Shown: positions 33,767-44,263, counted from the first letter of the stretch. The stretch is DNA of 64,000 nucleotides from Bacillus sp. EB106-08-02-XG196 (GCF_013396335.1 NZ_JABWSY010000002.1:62296-126295), one strand, 5' to 3'. Notes: generated by a model from the sequence alone, not told the origin. Translations and numbers: made by a program.

Positions 33767-35548
33767 TCATTTTCGTGGAAGTAAAAAGGCAAATGTCGTT
33801 CCTTGTCCTATTTTACTTTGTACTGAAATATGACCATGATGCGCGTCAATAATATTTTTCGCGATAGCTAGTCCTAATCCAGTACCAGCTCTGCCTCTAG
33901 TTCTTGCTTTATCTGCTTTATAGAAACGTTCAAATACGAAAGGCAAATCTTCTTCAGGAATCCCAGAACCTGAATCAGATACTTCCACTTTTATACCGAA
34001 GTCATCATTCCTTACATGTAACCTAACTGAGCCGCCTTGTGGTGTATGTCTGATAGCATTATCAATCAAGTTCGTTAATACTTGTTCAATCCGATCTGGA
34101 TCAAATAAGATGTTTGGAATATCATTCTCCAACTCAGCACTTAAATGTATCTCATTGTCTCTAGCCAGCCCTTGAAACTTATGAACAATTCTATTCATAA
34201 ACGCAGTAAGATTCACATCATCCAGCGTTAATTGAATATGCCCGGCTTCCATTCTCGCAAGATCAAGCAACTCATTAACGAGTCTTCCCATCCTCAATGA
34301 TTCATCGTAGATTACTTTTGCCATTTCCTTTTTCTCTTCTTGAGATTCAGCAATATCATCTACAATGGCTTCACTGTAGCCTTGTAACATGGAAATTGGT
34401 GTTCTTAGCTCATGAGAAACGTTTGCAATAAAATCTTTTCTCATTTTTTCTAACACCCGTTCTTCTGTCATATCTCTTAGTACCGCAACAGCTCCACGAA
34501 TAAATCTGTTACTGTATAGCGGACTAACCAGGATGACCCAATGACGGCCTTGAAGAGAAATTTCCCCCGCTTGCTCTGTCTCTGTATCAACAGACTGTTG
34601 AAAAAGCTCCATTACTTGTGTTGGAATTTCTTCTGAAGGAGATCCAGGTCCTCCTTTTTCATAGTACCAATATTGTAAAAAACGGTCAGCTGGCGGATTG
34701 GAAATTAGGATTGTTCCGTCCCGATTAAAAGTAATAACTCCATCCGCCATACTGCTCAAGATGCTTGCAAGCTGTTCCTTTTCCTGACTCAGGGCATTCA
34801 TATTAAACTTAAGCTGCCTGCCCATCTGGTTAAATGCTGTGGCAAGTTCCCCAATTTCATCATGAGTCAGGATTGGAACTTTCGTATCAAATTTCCCCCT
34901 AGCCACTTCGAAGGCAGCTTCCCTCATTTTTATTAAAGGAGCCGTAATCCTGCTAGATAAAAAGAAGGCAAAAATAGTTGTCAGAATAATTGCTACACCC
35001 GCAACAAGTAAGATAAAATTAGTGGTTGAGTGTGTAGTTTCTTGAATGATTTCCAAGGATTGATAAATAAATACCGCGCCAATTTCCTCATCATCCATGT
35101 GCAGCGGTACACCAATAATCGAATATTTAGCAATATCCTTCCCTGAATCATTCGATGAAAGCTTTGCCACTTTTTCAACCGTTACGTCCTCTTCAAAGAC
35201 TTTGGACATCTCAACATCATTGCGTATATCTTGTAATGATAATTTCACTGACTTTTCAGAGTTAGGAGAGAAGTAGACTTCACGGTTATTTTTAATGATA
35301 ACTACCTTTGTGAATTCATCAATAATTTCCCATGAGATTTCTAAACCTAACGGAAATTGCTCATCCGGATGATTCTCCAATACTTTAGCTATTTTCTCAG
35401 CCTGATGAGTTAAATCATTTTTGGTTTCCGTAATATTGTTATTCTCAAAGAATTCTAGGAGCATTACAGTTAAGATGAAAAGGATAAAGGCAACCAAAAA
35501 TATGATGGTTAGCCAAAGCTTTCCAACTACACTTCGTAAAAAGGTCAT
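33767..35548 (-). CDS. resE: Sensor histidine kinase ResE
   Basis: 593 residues. Two membrane segments (about 8-31 and 177-198) flank an external sensor domain of about 145 residues. HAMP (199-252), PAS (about 260-358), and HisKA with H379 in VSHELRTP follow, then a full HATPase (N, G1, F, G2; VSDSGSGIPEEDLPFVFERFYK and GTGLGLAI). ResE senses oxygen limitation and phosphorylates ResD. It overlaps resD by 4 bases. It has the same layout as the B. subtilis protein. Confidence 0.96.
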   Translation of the reverse strand: MTFLRSVVGKLWLTIIFLVAFILFILTVMLLEFFENNNITETKNDLTHQAEKIAKVLENHPDEQFPLGLEISWEIIDEFTKVVIIKNNREVYFSPNSEKSVKLSLQDIRNDVEMSKVFEEDVTVEKVAKLSSNDSGKDIAKYSIIGVPLHMDDEEIGAVFIYQSLEIIQETTHSTTNFILLVAGVAIILTTIFAFFLSSRITAPLIKMREAAFEVARGKFDTKVPILTHDEIGELATAFNQMGRQLKFNMNALSQEKEQLASILSSMADGVITFNRDGTILISNPPADRFLQYWYYEKGGPGSPSEEIPTQVMELFQQSVDTETEQAGEISLQGRHWVILVSPLYSNRFIRGAVAVLRDMTEERVLEKMRKDFIANVSHELRTPISMLQGYSEAIVDDIAESQEEKKEMAKVIYDESLRMGRLVNELLDLARMEAGHIQLTLDDVNLTAFMNRIVHKFQGLARDNEIHLSAELENDIPNILFDPDRIEQVLTNLIDNAIRHTPQGGSVRLHVRNDDFGIKVEVSDSGSGIPEEDLPFVFERFYKADKARTRGRAGTGLGLAIAKNIIDAHHGHISVQSKIGQGTTFAFLLPRK

Positions 35549-36261
35549 TCATTAACTACCTCAAATTTGTAGCCTACTCCCCAAACAGTTACAATCATTC
35601 TTGCTGCCTGCTCAGAGACTTTATTTAACTTTTCACGAAGACGCTTAACATGTGTGTCAACCGTACGCAAATCTCCAAAAAATTCGTAATGCCATACTTC
35701 TTTCAGTAATTGCTCCCGGTCAAAAACCTTGTCTGGCGCTTTCGCAAGAAAATATAGTAATTCATATTCTTTTGGAGTTAAACTTACTTCCTTACCATCA
35801 GCCAAAACTCTATGTGCGTCATTGTCAATTGTTAAATGCGGGAACACAATAACATCCTTTGTAGTTGTATCTGTTTGGAGATAACTAGTTTGTGATGACC
35901 TTCTTAATAGAGCCTTTACCCGTAGTACTACTTCTCTTGGGCTGAATGGTTTTACAATATAGTCGTCTGTACCCACTTCAAAGCCCTGTACACGGTTAAC
36001 CTCTTCACCTTTAGCTGTTAGCATGATAACAGGCGTAGCCTTCTTTTCTCTTAATTCACGGCAAACCTCTAACCCATCCTTGCCAGGCATCATTAAGTCT
36101 AAAAGAATGACATCATAATCATTTGCAATTGCCTTGGTTAACGCTTCATTACCATCCTCTGCTTCATCAATTGTATATTCTTCACGCTCTAAATACATCT
36201 TTAATAAACGGCGAATTCTTTCTTCATCATCTACCACTAAAATCTTTACGTCTTTATCCAT
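35545..36261 (-). CDS. resD: Response regulator ResD
   Basis: 238 residues from ATG 36261 (ribosome site GGGGGATT). An OmpR/PhoB family regulator: receiver domain (VVDDEERIRRLLK, phospho-acceptor Asp in DVILLDLMMPGKDG near 57, K at VIMLTAKGE), and a C-terminal winged helix (PKEYELLYFLAKAPDKVFDREQLL, VWGVGYKFE). Activates respiration genes, including the resABC locus. Cotranscribed with resE. Confidence 0.97.
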   Translation of the reverse strand: MDKDVKILVVDDEERIRRLLKMYLEREEYTIDEAEDGNEALTKAIANDYDVILLDLMMPGKDGLEVCRELREKKATPVIMLTAKGEEVNRVQGFEVGTDDYIVKPFSPREVVLRVKALLRRSSQTSYLQTDTTTKDVIVFPHLTIDNDAHRVLADGKEVSLTPKEYELLYFLAKAPDKVFDREQLLKEVWHYEFFGDLRTVDTHVKRLREKLNKVSEQAARMIVTVWGVGYKFEVVNE

Positions 36262-36387
36262 TAATAATCCCCCCATGCTGTTATTTTACAAAATGTGATA
36301 ATTATTATCTATAATTTAAGGTAATTGTCTTTACAAAAAGTGTCAGATTTATGACAAACGACCTTTTTTCTATATAAATATTTGCAA

Positions 36388-36420
36388 AATAGCCTTTACT
36401 TGGAAAAAGTAAAGACTATT
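36388..36420 (-). terminator. Hairpin between resC and resD
   Basis: AATAGCCTTTACTT pairs with AAGTAAAGACTATT with one mismatch. There is no long A/U tract, so it may be partial or a read-through attenuator between resABC and resDE. Confidence 0.55.
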
Positions 36421-36432
36421 GGCTAAAAATTA

Positions 36433-37617
36433 TTATCCAGCGTAGGAATGAAGTCCTGCAATAACCAGATTTACCGCGACTAAATTAAACATAATTATCA
36501 CAAAACCAATAACGGCAAGCCAGGCTGATTTCTCACCATGCCATCCCTTGGAAAGGCGAAGATGTAAAAATGCTGCGTAGAATAACCATGTTATTAGTGC
36601 CCAAACCTCTTTAGGATCCCAGCCCCAGAATCTTGTCCAGGCAATTTGCGCCCAAATCATCGCAAAAATCAAAGCACCTAAGGTAAATACGGGGAATCCA
36701 ATTAATACAGACCGGTAGCTTATTTCATCTACAAAATCCAAATTTATATTTTTAACTAAAGGCTTCAATGCTGCCGAAATACGTTTTCTTATAATTAATC
36801 TAATTAATCCATAAAGGATAAACCCGCCAATAAACGACCAAATAACTGAATTCATTTTCTTCGCATTTATAAAGGCAGGCATTTCTACAAGCGGTTCAAA
36901 TTTCCCACTGGTTAAGAGTTCACCCTCATGAGGACCAGTAATCGCTGGCATGGTATATTCAATTTTTGCCTCAAAGTCATTCTTATCAATCCAATTAAAT
37001 TCTGCTTTATAATCCATAGCAGAGAATAAACTGGATACAAGAACAAATCCTAAGGTTGTTACCAGCCCGAACATCACCGCTTCAAGCCAAAAGGTTCTCT
37101 TCGTAGCTTTAGATTGATCAATTACCTTTACAAGATAAATCAATCCAGCAGCAAAGCTTATTGCTAAAATGGCTTCACCTAAAGCGGCTGTCGTGACATG
37201 TATATGAAGCCAGTCACTTTGCAATGCAGGTATTAATGGTGAGATATCCCTGGGAAACATGCTCGCATAAGCAATTACAAGAATTGCAACAGGCATGGTA
37301 AACAATCCGAGAAGAGGTGTCCGATATATATAATAAATAACGATGAATGCCCCTACAAGACACATTCCAAAAAAGGTTGTAAATTCAAATAAATTACTAA
37401 CAGGTGCATGTCCTGCTGCAATCCATCTTGTAATAAAGTATCCAACCTGAGAGACAAAGCCAACAATTGTTACTACGACTGCAATTTTCCCCCATCGATT
37501 CGTACTTTTCTTTTCTTCGATATTCTTCTTGGCCTTAATGGCCCCGCCAAAGAAGAGGGTCGCTACTAAATAAAGGATAAATGCAATATAAAGTAAATTA
37601 CTGCTTAATGATACCAA
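36433..37617 (-). CDS. resC: Cytochrome c biogenesis protein ResC (CcsA type)
   Basis: 394 residues, with at least eight membrane segments. CcsA signatures are visible: [21 protein letters not shown] near residue 340 (the WWD-like haem-handling motif is here WGWDPKE) and HxH-type residues in between. It delivers haem to apocytochrome c with ResB. The start is TTG immediately after the resB stop (TAG TTG), with AAGGAGG in the end of resB. Confidence 0.95.
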   Translation of the reverse strand: MVSLSSNLLYIAFILYLVATLFFGGAIKAKKNIEEKKSTNRWGKIAVVVTIVGFVSQVGYFITRWIAAGHAPVSNLFEFTTFFGMCLVGAFIVIYYIYRTPLLGLFTMPVAILVIAYASMFPRDISPLIPALQSDWLHIHVTTAALGEAILAISFAAGLIYLVKVIDQSKATKRTFWLEAVMFGLVTTLGFVLVSSLFSAMDYKAEFNWIDKNDFEAKIEYTMPAITGPHEGELLTSGKFEPLVEMPAFINAKKMNSVIWSFIGGFILYGLIRLIIRKRISAALKPLVKNINLDFVDEISYRSVLIGFPVFTLGALIFAMIWAQIAWTRFWGWDPKEVWALITWLFYAAFLHLRLSKGWHGEKSAWLAVIGFVIIMFNLVAVNLVIAGLHSYAG

Positions 37618-39249
37618 CTAGACACCCTCCTTATCATTTCTTTCCATTTGAACTTGATCATCAGGAATAATTAGCTTCGTTTCCAAAAGTGTCGATTCAA
37701 TTTCTCTTTTTAATCCGTACCAATTCTTATTAGTATGAGCAGCGATCCAAATTTCGCCATTTTTGTTTTGTATCCATATTCTACGATGATTCCAATAAGC
37801 ACCTTGGATTACACCAATCATAAACAGAATTCCACCCAGAATAATAATCCATATCGTTAAATCTTTACGAACCGTTAAGGCAGTAACATTTTTTGTTTCA
37901 ATTCCTTTGAAAGCCATTTTATATTGGTTATCCCCTAATGGCTCAATGGTTTGCTGTATCGCAACAAAACTTGTTTCCCCTTTGGGGACTTCTGGTGATA
38001 TCATTTTGAATACAAAAGCAGGATTATTGGGTATCCTGGACTTTGTTGTTGGCTCCCCGCTTTCAGCAAATTCAAAATCTGGGAAGAAACTCAAAACTTC
38101 AACTGCATATCCATTTCCAAGGTCATATTTCGGCTTTGGGTCATAAAGATTGACTTTTATGTCACCAAACGTTTTGCCGGTGTCTTTGTTTGTTAAAGCG
38201 AAGGACATTGTATTTAATTCATCAAGCTTGTAGTCTACTTGATATAAAGCAAAGCTTTCAAATTTCAAAGGCTGATTCACTCGAATTTTGTGTTCTTTAA
38301 CTTCCTCTAATTCAGGCTGTTCCCCTGGAATTGCTGGTCCGACTCTTTTATACAATACAGCATTTGTTTGATAATTTTTAACAACCATCCCAGCGCGGTC
38401 AATCGCTGCTTCAAAGGTTTTATCCTTTTCTTTATCGTAATTTTCGAGAATAAACTTCTTGTTTTCAACATAATATTGTCCATCCGTTTCAGGGACAATC
38501 TTTGTTTCACCTTCACGCAGCCATAAGACACTATCAATATACATTCCGGGAACAAACCGCAGCATGCCGCCAATTAAGAAGATAATTAATCCCACATGGT
38601 TTACATATGGACCCCAGCGAGAAAAACGATTTTTTTCAGCTAGCAAATCTCCGTTTTCTTCCCGTACATGATAGCGTTTATCCTTTAAACGCTGCTTTAC
38701 GCTTGCTAAGTCTTTTTGATCCCCATTCTCGCTTATGCCAAACAGACGCTGACGTTTTAAAAATCCTTCATGTCTTGTTACTCGTTGAGCCTTTAATGCC
38801 TTATACAGCGGGACAACCCTGTCAAGACTGCAAATAACAAGGGAAATTCCTATCATCGCGATTAAAATTAAATACCACCATGAACTATACAAATTATTAA
38901 AGTCTAGTTGATAGTATAATTTTCCAAACCAGCCATACTGGTCCTCGTAATATTCTTCAGCCGGCATTGTAGGAGGTATGTACATTTCCTGTGGAAGAAT
39001 CGTCCCAGCTGCAGAAGCAACTAGCGTGATGACAATAAGCCATACACCTACCTTGACGGAAGAGAAGAAGTTCCATATTTTATCAACTATGGTCTTATTA
39101 TATGTTTGTGAGCGGCGGGCACTGCCTTCATAGCGCATATCCAGCAGTGATTTATCTTTTGATTGTTCATCTAATACTTTTCCGCATGCTTCACATAATA
39201 CGGTACCGTGTGGATTCACATGTCCGCATTCACATTTAACATCTTTCAT
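37618..39249 (-). CDS. resB: Cytochrome c biogenesis protein ResB
   Basis: 543 residues. A short N-terminal zinc-ribbon-like element (CECGHVNPHGTVLCEACG, two CxxC/CxC pairs) is followed by four membrane segments and a large outside domain. ResB/Ccs1 works with ResC to attach haem. The zinc ribbon is also present in B. subtilis ResB. The last 4 membrane segments include WIIILGGILFMIGVIQGAYW. Cotranscribed with resC and, 23 bases upstream, resA. Confidence 0.95.
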   Translation of the reverse strand: MKDVKCECGHVNPHGTVLCEACGKVLDEQSKDKSLLDMRYEGSARRSQTYNKTIVDKIWNFFSSVKVGVWLIVITLVASAAGTILPQEMYIPPTMPAEEYYEDQYGWFGKLYYQLDFNNLYSSWWYLILIAMIGISLVICSLDRVVPLYKALKAQRVTRHEGFLKRQRLFGISENGDQKDLASVKQRLKDKRYHVREENGDLLAEKNRFSRWGPYVNHVGLIIFLIGGMLRFVPGMYIDSVLWLREGETKIVPETDGQYYVENKKFILENYDKEKDKTFEAAIDRAGMVVKNYQTNAVLYKRVGPAIPGEQPELEEVKEHKIRVNQPLKFESFALYQVDYKLDELNTMSFALTNKDTGKTFGDIKVNLYDPKPKYDLGNGYAVEVLSFFPDFEFAESGEPTTKSRIPNNPAFVFKMISPEVPKGETSFVAIQQTIEPLGDNQYKMAFKGIETKNVTALTVRKDLTIWIIILGGILFMIGVIQGAYWNHRRIWIQNKNGEIWIAAHTNKNWYGLKREIESTLLETKLIIPDDQVQMERNDKEGV

Positions 39250-39272
39250 TGCAAAAAACTCCCTACAACCCC

Positions 39273-39797
39273 TTAAGGTTTAATTTTCTCCATATACTCC
39301 GCGACAGTGGCTTCTGTTAACTGTCCTGTATGGTATTTAACTACTTTCCCGTCTTTATCGATTAAAAATGTTGCCGGAAGCGGGTTAATTCCATATGCAG
39401 CTTGAACCTGTCCGTCAGTATCTATCACATTAGGAAAATCGAGTTGCTTACGTTCAATGAATTTATTAACGGCCAATTCAGATTCACTGACATTAACCGC
39501 CAACACTTGCACACCTTTATCTTTAAAATGATTATATTGATTATTTATATAAGGCATTTCTGCTTCACAAGGCTTACACCAGGTTCCCCAAAAATTTAAA
39601 AATACTCCCTGACCTTTATAATCAGAAAGCTTATGCTTTTCACCTTCCATATCTACCAACACAAAATCCGGAGCTTGTTTACCAACTTCAACCTTCATTC
39701 TACTGTCTTTTGTTAGATTGGCATATAGCGTGTAGGCTACGGCAGCCGCTAAAATGGACAAAATCATTGTCCTCATTATCAATCGCCGTTTTTTCAT
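39273..39797 (-). CDS. resA: Thiol-disulfide oxidoreductase ResA
   Basis: 174 residues from ATG 39797 (GGGAGGGAGAAATT upstream). N-terminal membrane anchor (about 7-26), then a thioredoxin fold with the active site WGTWCKPCEAEMPY (CxxC). ResA reduces the disulfide of apocytochrome c so that haem can attach. It is the first gene of resABC, which is regulated by ResD in B. subtilis. Confidence 0.96.
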   Translation of the reverse strand: MKKRRLIMRTMILSILAAAVAYTLYANLTKDSRMKVEVGKQAPDFVLVDMEGEKHKLSDYKGQGVFLNFWGTWCKPCEAEMPYINNQYNHFKDKGVQVLAVNVSESELAVNKFIERKQLDFPNVIDTDGQVQAAYGINPLPATFLIDKDGKVVKYHTGQLTEATVAEYMEKIKP

Positions 39798-39901
39798 AAT
39801 TTCTCCCTCCCTAAAAGTCACAATTACGACACAGTTAGTCTAAATTATAACATTTTCCACTGTGCTCATAGTAAATTCTCCCCACCGCAATTGTGACATC
39901 T

Positions 39902-40639
39902 TTATGAATTTTTTTTCGTAGACTCTAAAGATAATCCTCTTAATAACTTCACTTCATGGTGTGTCAATTCTCTAGCATCCCCAGCGGATAATCCATGTAA
40001 AGTTAAAAAGCCATAGCGTTCTCGTTTTAGTTTTAAAACGTCATGTCCAATTGCTTCAAACATTCTCCGAACCTGGCGATTACGGCCTTCATGGATGATT
40101 ATTTCAATGATAGAAGTTTGCTTTTGCTTATCTGCTGAAAGTATTTTGACTTTAGCCGGAGCCGTTTTTCCATCTTCAAGATGAATTCCTCTTTCTAACT
40201 TTCTAAGATTCTCCTTTGATGGAATACCCTTCGTTTTCACGACATACGCTTTTTCAATTTCATTACGAGGGTGCATAAGTAAATTTGCAAACTCCCCATC
40301 ATTTGTTAGCAGCAATAATCCGGAAGTATCATAATCTAAACGTCCCACTGGGAAAATTCTCTCTCGCTGGTACGGAAAGAAATCCGTTACCACCTTTCTT
40401 CCTTTATCATCACTTACACTTGAAATGACGCCGCGCGGTTTATATAAAAGAAAATAAACGGGTTCCTCCTTTTCAATCTGTACACCATTGACTTCAACTC
40501 TGTCAGATTGTGTAACTTTCACACCTAGCTCTGTCACTACTTTCCCATTAACCTTTACTTTTCCTTCTTTAATTAATTCTTCAGATTTTCTTCTTGAAGC
40601 TATCCCTGCTCGAGCAATTACCTTTTGCAATCTTTCCAA
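39902..40639 (-). CDS. rluB: Pseudouridine synthase RluB
   Basis: 245 residues. N-terminal S4 RNA-binding domain (ERLQKVIARAGIASRRKSEELI), then the RsuA/RluB catalytic domain with the active Asp in GRLDYDTSGLLLLTNDGEF. It modifies 23S rRNA. TTG at 40639 is preferred because GAGGTGGATCATA precedes it; the frame continues 24 codons upstream without a site. B. subtilis rluB has the same place downstream of resABC-spm. Confidence 0.93.
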   Translation of the reverse strand: MERLQKVIARAGIASRRKSEELIKEGKVKVNGKVVTELGVKVTQSDRVEVNGVQIEKEEPVYFLLYKPRGVISSVSDDKGRKVVTDFFPYQRERIFPVGRLDYDTSGLLLLTNDGEFANLLMHPRNEIEKAYVVKTKGIPSKENLRKLERGIHLEDGKTAPAKVKILSADKQKQTSIIEIIIHEGRNRQVRRMFEAIGHDVLKLKRERYGFLTLHGLSAGDARELTHHEVKLLRGLSLESTKKNS

Positions 40640-40796
40640 TATGATCCACCTCAGCTGTTTACCATTATTTTGAATACTGGGTGCGGGGCACCACAGTTTA
40701 TTTGGAAACAAATTTGTTATTCTTCCCTAATGAATTATGACACAAAATTGTCCTTTTTCAAAGTAACGGCTTTTTAAACGGATGAAATACAAAAAA

Positions 40797-40842
40797 GCAT
40801 GCTCCTAATAATGTTTCACACACTTAGGAACCTGCTTATTTT
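40797..40842 (-). terminator. Terminator after spmB
   Basis: AAGCA plus TCCTAA pair with TTAGGA plus TGCTT across a 3-base internal loop; a plus-strand A run gives U. It lies between spmB and rluB. Confidence 0.6.
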
Positions 40843-40867
40843 TTAATCCATACTCTTTCCCATCATT

Positions 40868-41404
40868 TTATTGTGCACCGAATACAAGTACTACGACCAC
40901 AATTGCTGCAATAATTCCGACTACATCTGCCAGAAGCCCTACCTTAAGGGCATCGCCCATTTTTTTGATTCCGACAGCTCCGAAATATACGGTTAACACA
41001 TAAAAAGTCGTATCTGTACTTCCTTGCAAAACAGATGCTAGTCTGCCAATAAAAGAATCTGGACCGTAAACAGCAATTAGGTCACTTGTCATACCAAGTG
41101 CTGCCGTTCCAGAAATTGGCCTTATGAGGATGAGGGGAATAATTTCTGCCGGGACTCCGATTGCCTCCATTGCTGGTCTAATCCAATTCATTAATGCTTC
41201 TAGAGCACCTGAGGCCCGAAAGACAGTAATCGCTACAAGCATGCCTACAAGGAACGGAATAATGGAGACGGCAATTTTGATTCCTTCTTTTCCTCCTTCA
41301 ACAAAGCTTTCATAAGTCGGAACTTGTTTTATGGTTCCATAAAGGAGGATAAAACCTATTAAGACAGGAATAAAACCTAGGGAAATAAGTGATAGAAATT
41401 CCAT
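40868..41404 (-). CDS. spmB: Spore maturation protein SpmB
   Basis: 178 residues with five or six membrane segments. Family motifs: GKEGIKIAVSIIPFLVGMLVAI and RPISGTAALGMTSDLI (a nucleoside recognition GATE-like family). SpmA and SpmB, with DacB, are needed for spore-core dehydration. Seven bases from spmA. All three form the dacB-spmA-spmB operon. Confidence 0.94.
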   Translation of the reverse strand: MEFLSLISLGFIPVLIGFILLYGTIKQVPTYESFVEGGKEGIKIAVSIIPFLVGMLVAITVFRASGALEALMNWIRPAMEAIGVPAEIIPLILIRPISGTAALGMTSDLIAVYGPDSFIGRLASVLQGSTDTTFYVLTVYFGAVGIKKMGDALKVGLLADVVGIIAAIVVVVLVFGAQ

Positions 41405-41411
41405 GCGGCAT

Positions 41412-41999
41412 TCATCCTTTACGACTTCGTCGATTATAAAAATAACGATCTATCATAACTGCTCCAAGCATTGAGATAATGGTGGCAATTAAGGTTGGTA
41501 CCACAATTTCAGTCGGGGAGGCAGAATTGTAGTTCATCCTGATTGCAATAACGGTTGTAGGAATAATGGTAATGCTTGCAGTATTTATTGCTAAAAAGGT
41601 GACCATGGACCTGCTGGCTGAATTCTTGCCGCCATTTAATTGTTTTAATTCCTCCATCGCTTTGATTCCAAGCGGTGTAGCAGCATTTCCTAACCCAAAC
41701 ATATTCGCAATCATATTAGACAATATATACCCCATGGCAGGATGATTGGTTGGCACATCAGGAAATATTCTTTTAACGAATGGACGAAATAACTTAGACA
41801 ACAAATCTAGTAATCCCGATTCTTGTGCAATCCGCATCATCCCTAACCAGAACACAAGAATGCTGATTAACCCAATACAAAGTGTCACAGCTTCCTTTGC
41901 GCCATCAAATATTGCCTTATTTACTTCTTCCATTGTTCCGTTTATCATAGCAAACACGAATCCAACAATTGTCATAAATACCCAAATGTAATTAACCAT
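41412..41999 (-). CDS. spmA: Spore maturation protein SpmA
   Basis: 195 residues with several membrane segments; the NANMFGLGNAATPLGIKAMEEL segment is the Gate family signature. Works with SpmB in spore dehydration. It overlaps dacB by 8 bases, giving translational coupling. Confidence 0.94.
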   Translation of the reverse strand: MVNYIWVFMTIVGFVFAMINGTMEEVNKAIFDGAKEAVTLCIGLISILVFWLGMMRIAQESGLLDLLSKLFRPFVKRIFPDVPTNHPAMGYILSNMIANMFGLGNAATPLGIKAMEELKQLNGGKNSASRSMVTFLAINTASITIIPTTVIAIRMNYNSASPTEIVVPTLIATIISMLGAVMIDRYFYNRRSRKG

Positions 42000-43137
42000 T
42001 TAATTTCACGCCAATTACGGATAGAAATAAATCTTTTAAGGAATCAAATAGACCCTTTTTCTTCTCAGGACCACCTTGATAATAAATAGGTGTTTCTTTT
42101 ACCACTTTACCATCAAGGAAAATTTGTGCTTTACCAACTGCTTCTCCATTATGATTCGATTCGTCCCAGTCTTCTCCCGGCTTATTTAATTTATACTTTA
42201 TGGAGAACATGTCCATTTCCTTATCTGTCGCTGGATAAACAATCGATTTATTTACATAAAGGTGTTTTTGATAATATTTATTCGTTTTAATATCTATTTT
42301 TCCTTTTGATATCACTTCTGCCATATCATAGGTTTTAAAGCTATTTTCATACATGGCTATGTGGTCATTCCAATCATCTGAAGCGTTCAAGGTAACTGCT
42401 ATTAAACTCATATCCCCTTTAGTTGCCGTTGTAACTAATGTCCTTTTTGCACGTTTTGTATAACCTGTTTTCCCACCCGTCGTATACTTGTACCTTGTAA
42501 GTAAGCGGTTTTTATTTTTCCACTCACGATCCCAATTTTCTGTAGGATTCGGTGCTTTATAATTCTTTGTTCCAGCTATTTTTTGGTATGTTTTGTTATT
42601 CATTGCATAGCGCGTCAGTAGTGCCATGTCATAAGCAGTTGAAAAGTGGTCCTCATGATCATCTAAACCATGTGGATTAGAAAAGTGCGTATTCAACATG
42701 CCAATTTCTTTGGCTTTTTGATTCATCAAATAAATAAACCCATCTAAGCTTCCTCCGACATGTTCAGCAATGGCAACCGCAGTGTCATTGCCAGACCTAA
42801 GCATCAGACCATATACCAAATGCTCAAGCTTAATCTTTTCTCCAGGCTTTAAGTACACAGACGAACCCTCGGCTCGGGTAGCTTGTTCACTTACTTTCAC
42901 TATTTCATTCATTTTTCCCGATTCGATAGCAAGAATCGCAGTCATTATTTTCGTAATACTGGCGATTCTTCTTTTTGTGTGGGCATCTTTCTCAAATAGG
43001 ACACGCCCAGATTCTTGCTCCATTAGTACTGCACCTCGTGCACTTACGGAAACCGAAGCATCCACCTTTTGAGGAATGTTTGCAATGAATAGTGAGACCA
43101 TGAGGGCAAAAATGACTAGCTTCCAAATCATTCTCAT
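41992..43137 (-). CDS. dacB: Sporulation D-alanyl-D-alanine carboxypeptidase DacB
   Basis: 381 residues. Penicillin-binding motifs: SITK (SxxK, near 61), SGND (near 115), and KTGYTK (KTG). An N-terminal signal peptide ends near ANIPQKVDA. Trims D-Ala from cortex peptidoglycan, limiting cross-linking. The start ATG at 43137 has GACGAGGTAAACTT. First gene of dacB-spmA-spmB, as in B. subtilis. Confidence 0.95.
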   Translation of the reverse strand: MRMIWKLVIFALMVSLFIANIPQKVDASVSVSARGAVLMEQESGRVLFEKDAHTKRRIASITKIMTAILAIESGKMNEIVKVSEQATRAEGSSVYLKPGEKIKLEHLVYGLMLRSGNDTAVAIAEHVGGSLDGFIYLMNQKAKEIGMLNTHFSNPHGLDDHEDHFSTAYDMALLTRYAMNNKTYQKIAGTKNYKAPNPTENWDREWKNKNRLLTRYKYTTGGKTGYTKRAKRTLVTTATKGDMSLIAVTLNASDDWNDHIAMYENSFKTYDMAEVISKGKIDIKTNKYYQKHLYVNKSIVYPATDKEMDMFSIKYKLNKPGEDWDESNHNGEAVGKAQIFLDGKVVKETPIYYQGGPEKKKGLFDSLKDLFLSVIGVKLNG

Positions 43138-43244
43138 AAGTTTACCTCGTCCCCTTCGTTAACATTTCTAGCATCAATACTAGCTTTCTAAAATTTTATG
43201 CAGGACAAGGTCTGATATGACAATTTGTCCTAAAAGAAAATGAA

Positions 43245-43273
43245 AAGGCAATCGACTTCATGCCGATTGCCTT
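43245..43273 (-). terminator. Terminator after sodF
   Basis: AAGGCAATCG and CGATTGCCTT form a perfect 10-bp stem with a 9-nt loop. The A-rich plus strand gives U. Confidence 0.85.
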
Positions 43274-43276
43274 CGT

Positions 43277-44167
43277 TCAAAATGCTGGCCATTTTATTTC
43301 AGATGCTTTATCAAACCTCATTTCAACATCATTCCAGTTAACTAGATTCCACCAATTGTCAACGTATTCAGCGCGTTTGTTCTTATATTGTAGATAATAA
43401 GCATGCTCCCAAACATCCAGAACCAGGAGTGGAATGGTGTCCCATTGCGTTAGCAGCATATGCCGTTCTGATTGTAAAATCTCAAGATGCCTTGCCCATG
43501 GCGACCATACAAGAATAGCCCACCCCACACCTTCAACCTGTTTTGCTGCTTCAGAGAACTGCTTTTTAAATTTATCGAAACTGCCAAAATAATTTTCAAT
43601 TTCTCTCTTGAGGAGTCCTTGAGGGCTTCCCCCTCCTTTAGGTATCATGTTCTTCCAGAAAATCGTATGCAGATAATGCCCAGAGCCATGAAAAGCTAAT
43701 TCTCTAGACCAATGTTTGATTAGCGAAAAATCATTGTTGTCTCTAGCTTTTTTTAAATTCATCTCCGCTTTGTTTAATCCCTCTACATAAGATCGATGGT
43801 GCTTATCATGGTGCAATCTCATGATTTCTTCCGAGATATAAGGTTCGAGGGCATTGTAGGCGTAAGGTAGATCCGGAAGTGTATGGCCTCCTGGCGGGAC
43901 AGTTTTTTTCTCAACCCAGATACTCCCCACTCCTTCTTTACGAGAAAAATAACCTTCCATTTGTTCATGAATTTCCTCTGCTTTTGTTTGTAAACTGAGC
44001 ATTTCATTATCTGATAATGATTGTCCTGTGTTTTCAATTAACTCTGTGAAATGCTCCAACTGCTCCCATAACTCTAAATTATCTTTCACATCTTCTGTTT
44101 CTAAGAAACTCTTCATTTCTTCATTCCATTCAAATAGTTCACGAACATACTGACTAAATCGATTCAT
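43277..44167 (-). CDS. sodF: Fe/Mn superoxide dismutase with N-terminal extension (SodF-like)
   Basis: 296 residues. The first 90 or so are a helical, acidic extension not found in standard SodA (about 200 residues). The rest is the SOD domain: first ligand in MRLHHDKHHRSYVEG, second in ELAFHGSGHYLHT, and third/fourth in VLDVWEHAYYLQYKN. The same extended form occurs in B. subtilis SodF. It detoxifies superoxide. The role of the extension is unknown. Confidence 0.9.
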   Translation of the reverse strand: MNRFSQYVRELFEWNEEMKSFLETEDVKDNLELWEQLEHFTELIENTGQSLSDNEMLSLQTKAEEIHEQMEGYFSRKEGVGSIWVEKKTVPPGGHTLPDLPYAYNALEPYISEEIMRLHHDKHHRSYVEGLNKAEMNLKKARDNNDFSLIKHWSRELAFHGSGHYLHTIFWKNMIPKGGGSPQGLLKREIENYFGSFDKFKKQFSEAAKQVEGVGWAILVWSPWARHLEILQSERHMLLTQWDTIPLLVLDVWEHAYYLQYKNKRAEYVDNWWNLVNWNDVEMRFDKASEIKWPAF

Positions 44168-44263
44168 TGTATCCCACCCTTTTTCGAATCTACCTAAAAG
44201 GTATGAAATTTATTTGCGATTATGAACAATTATGCATATGAGACGAACCTATATAACAGAAAA

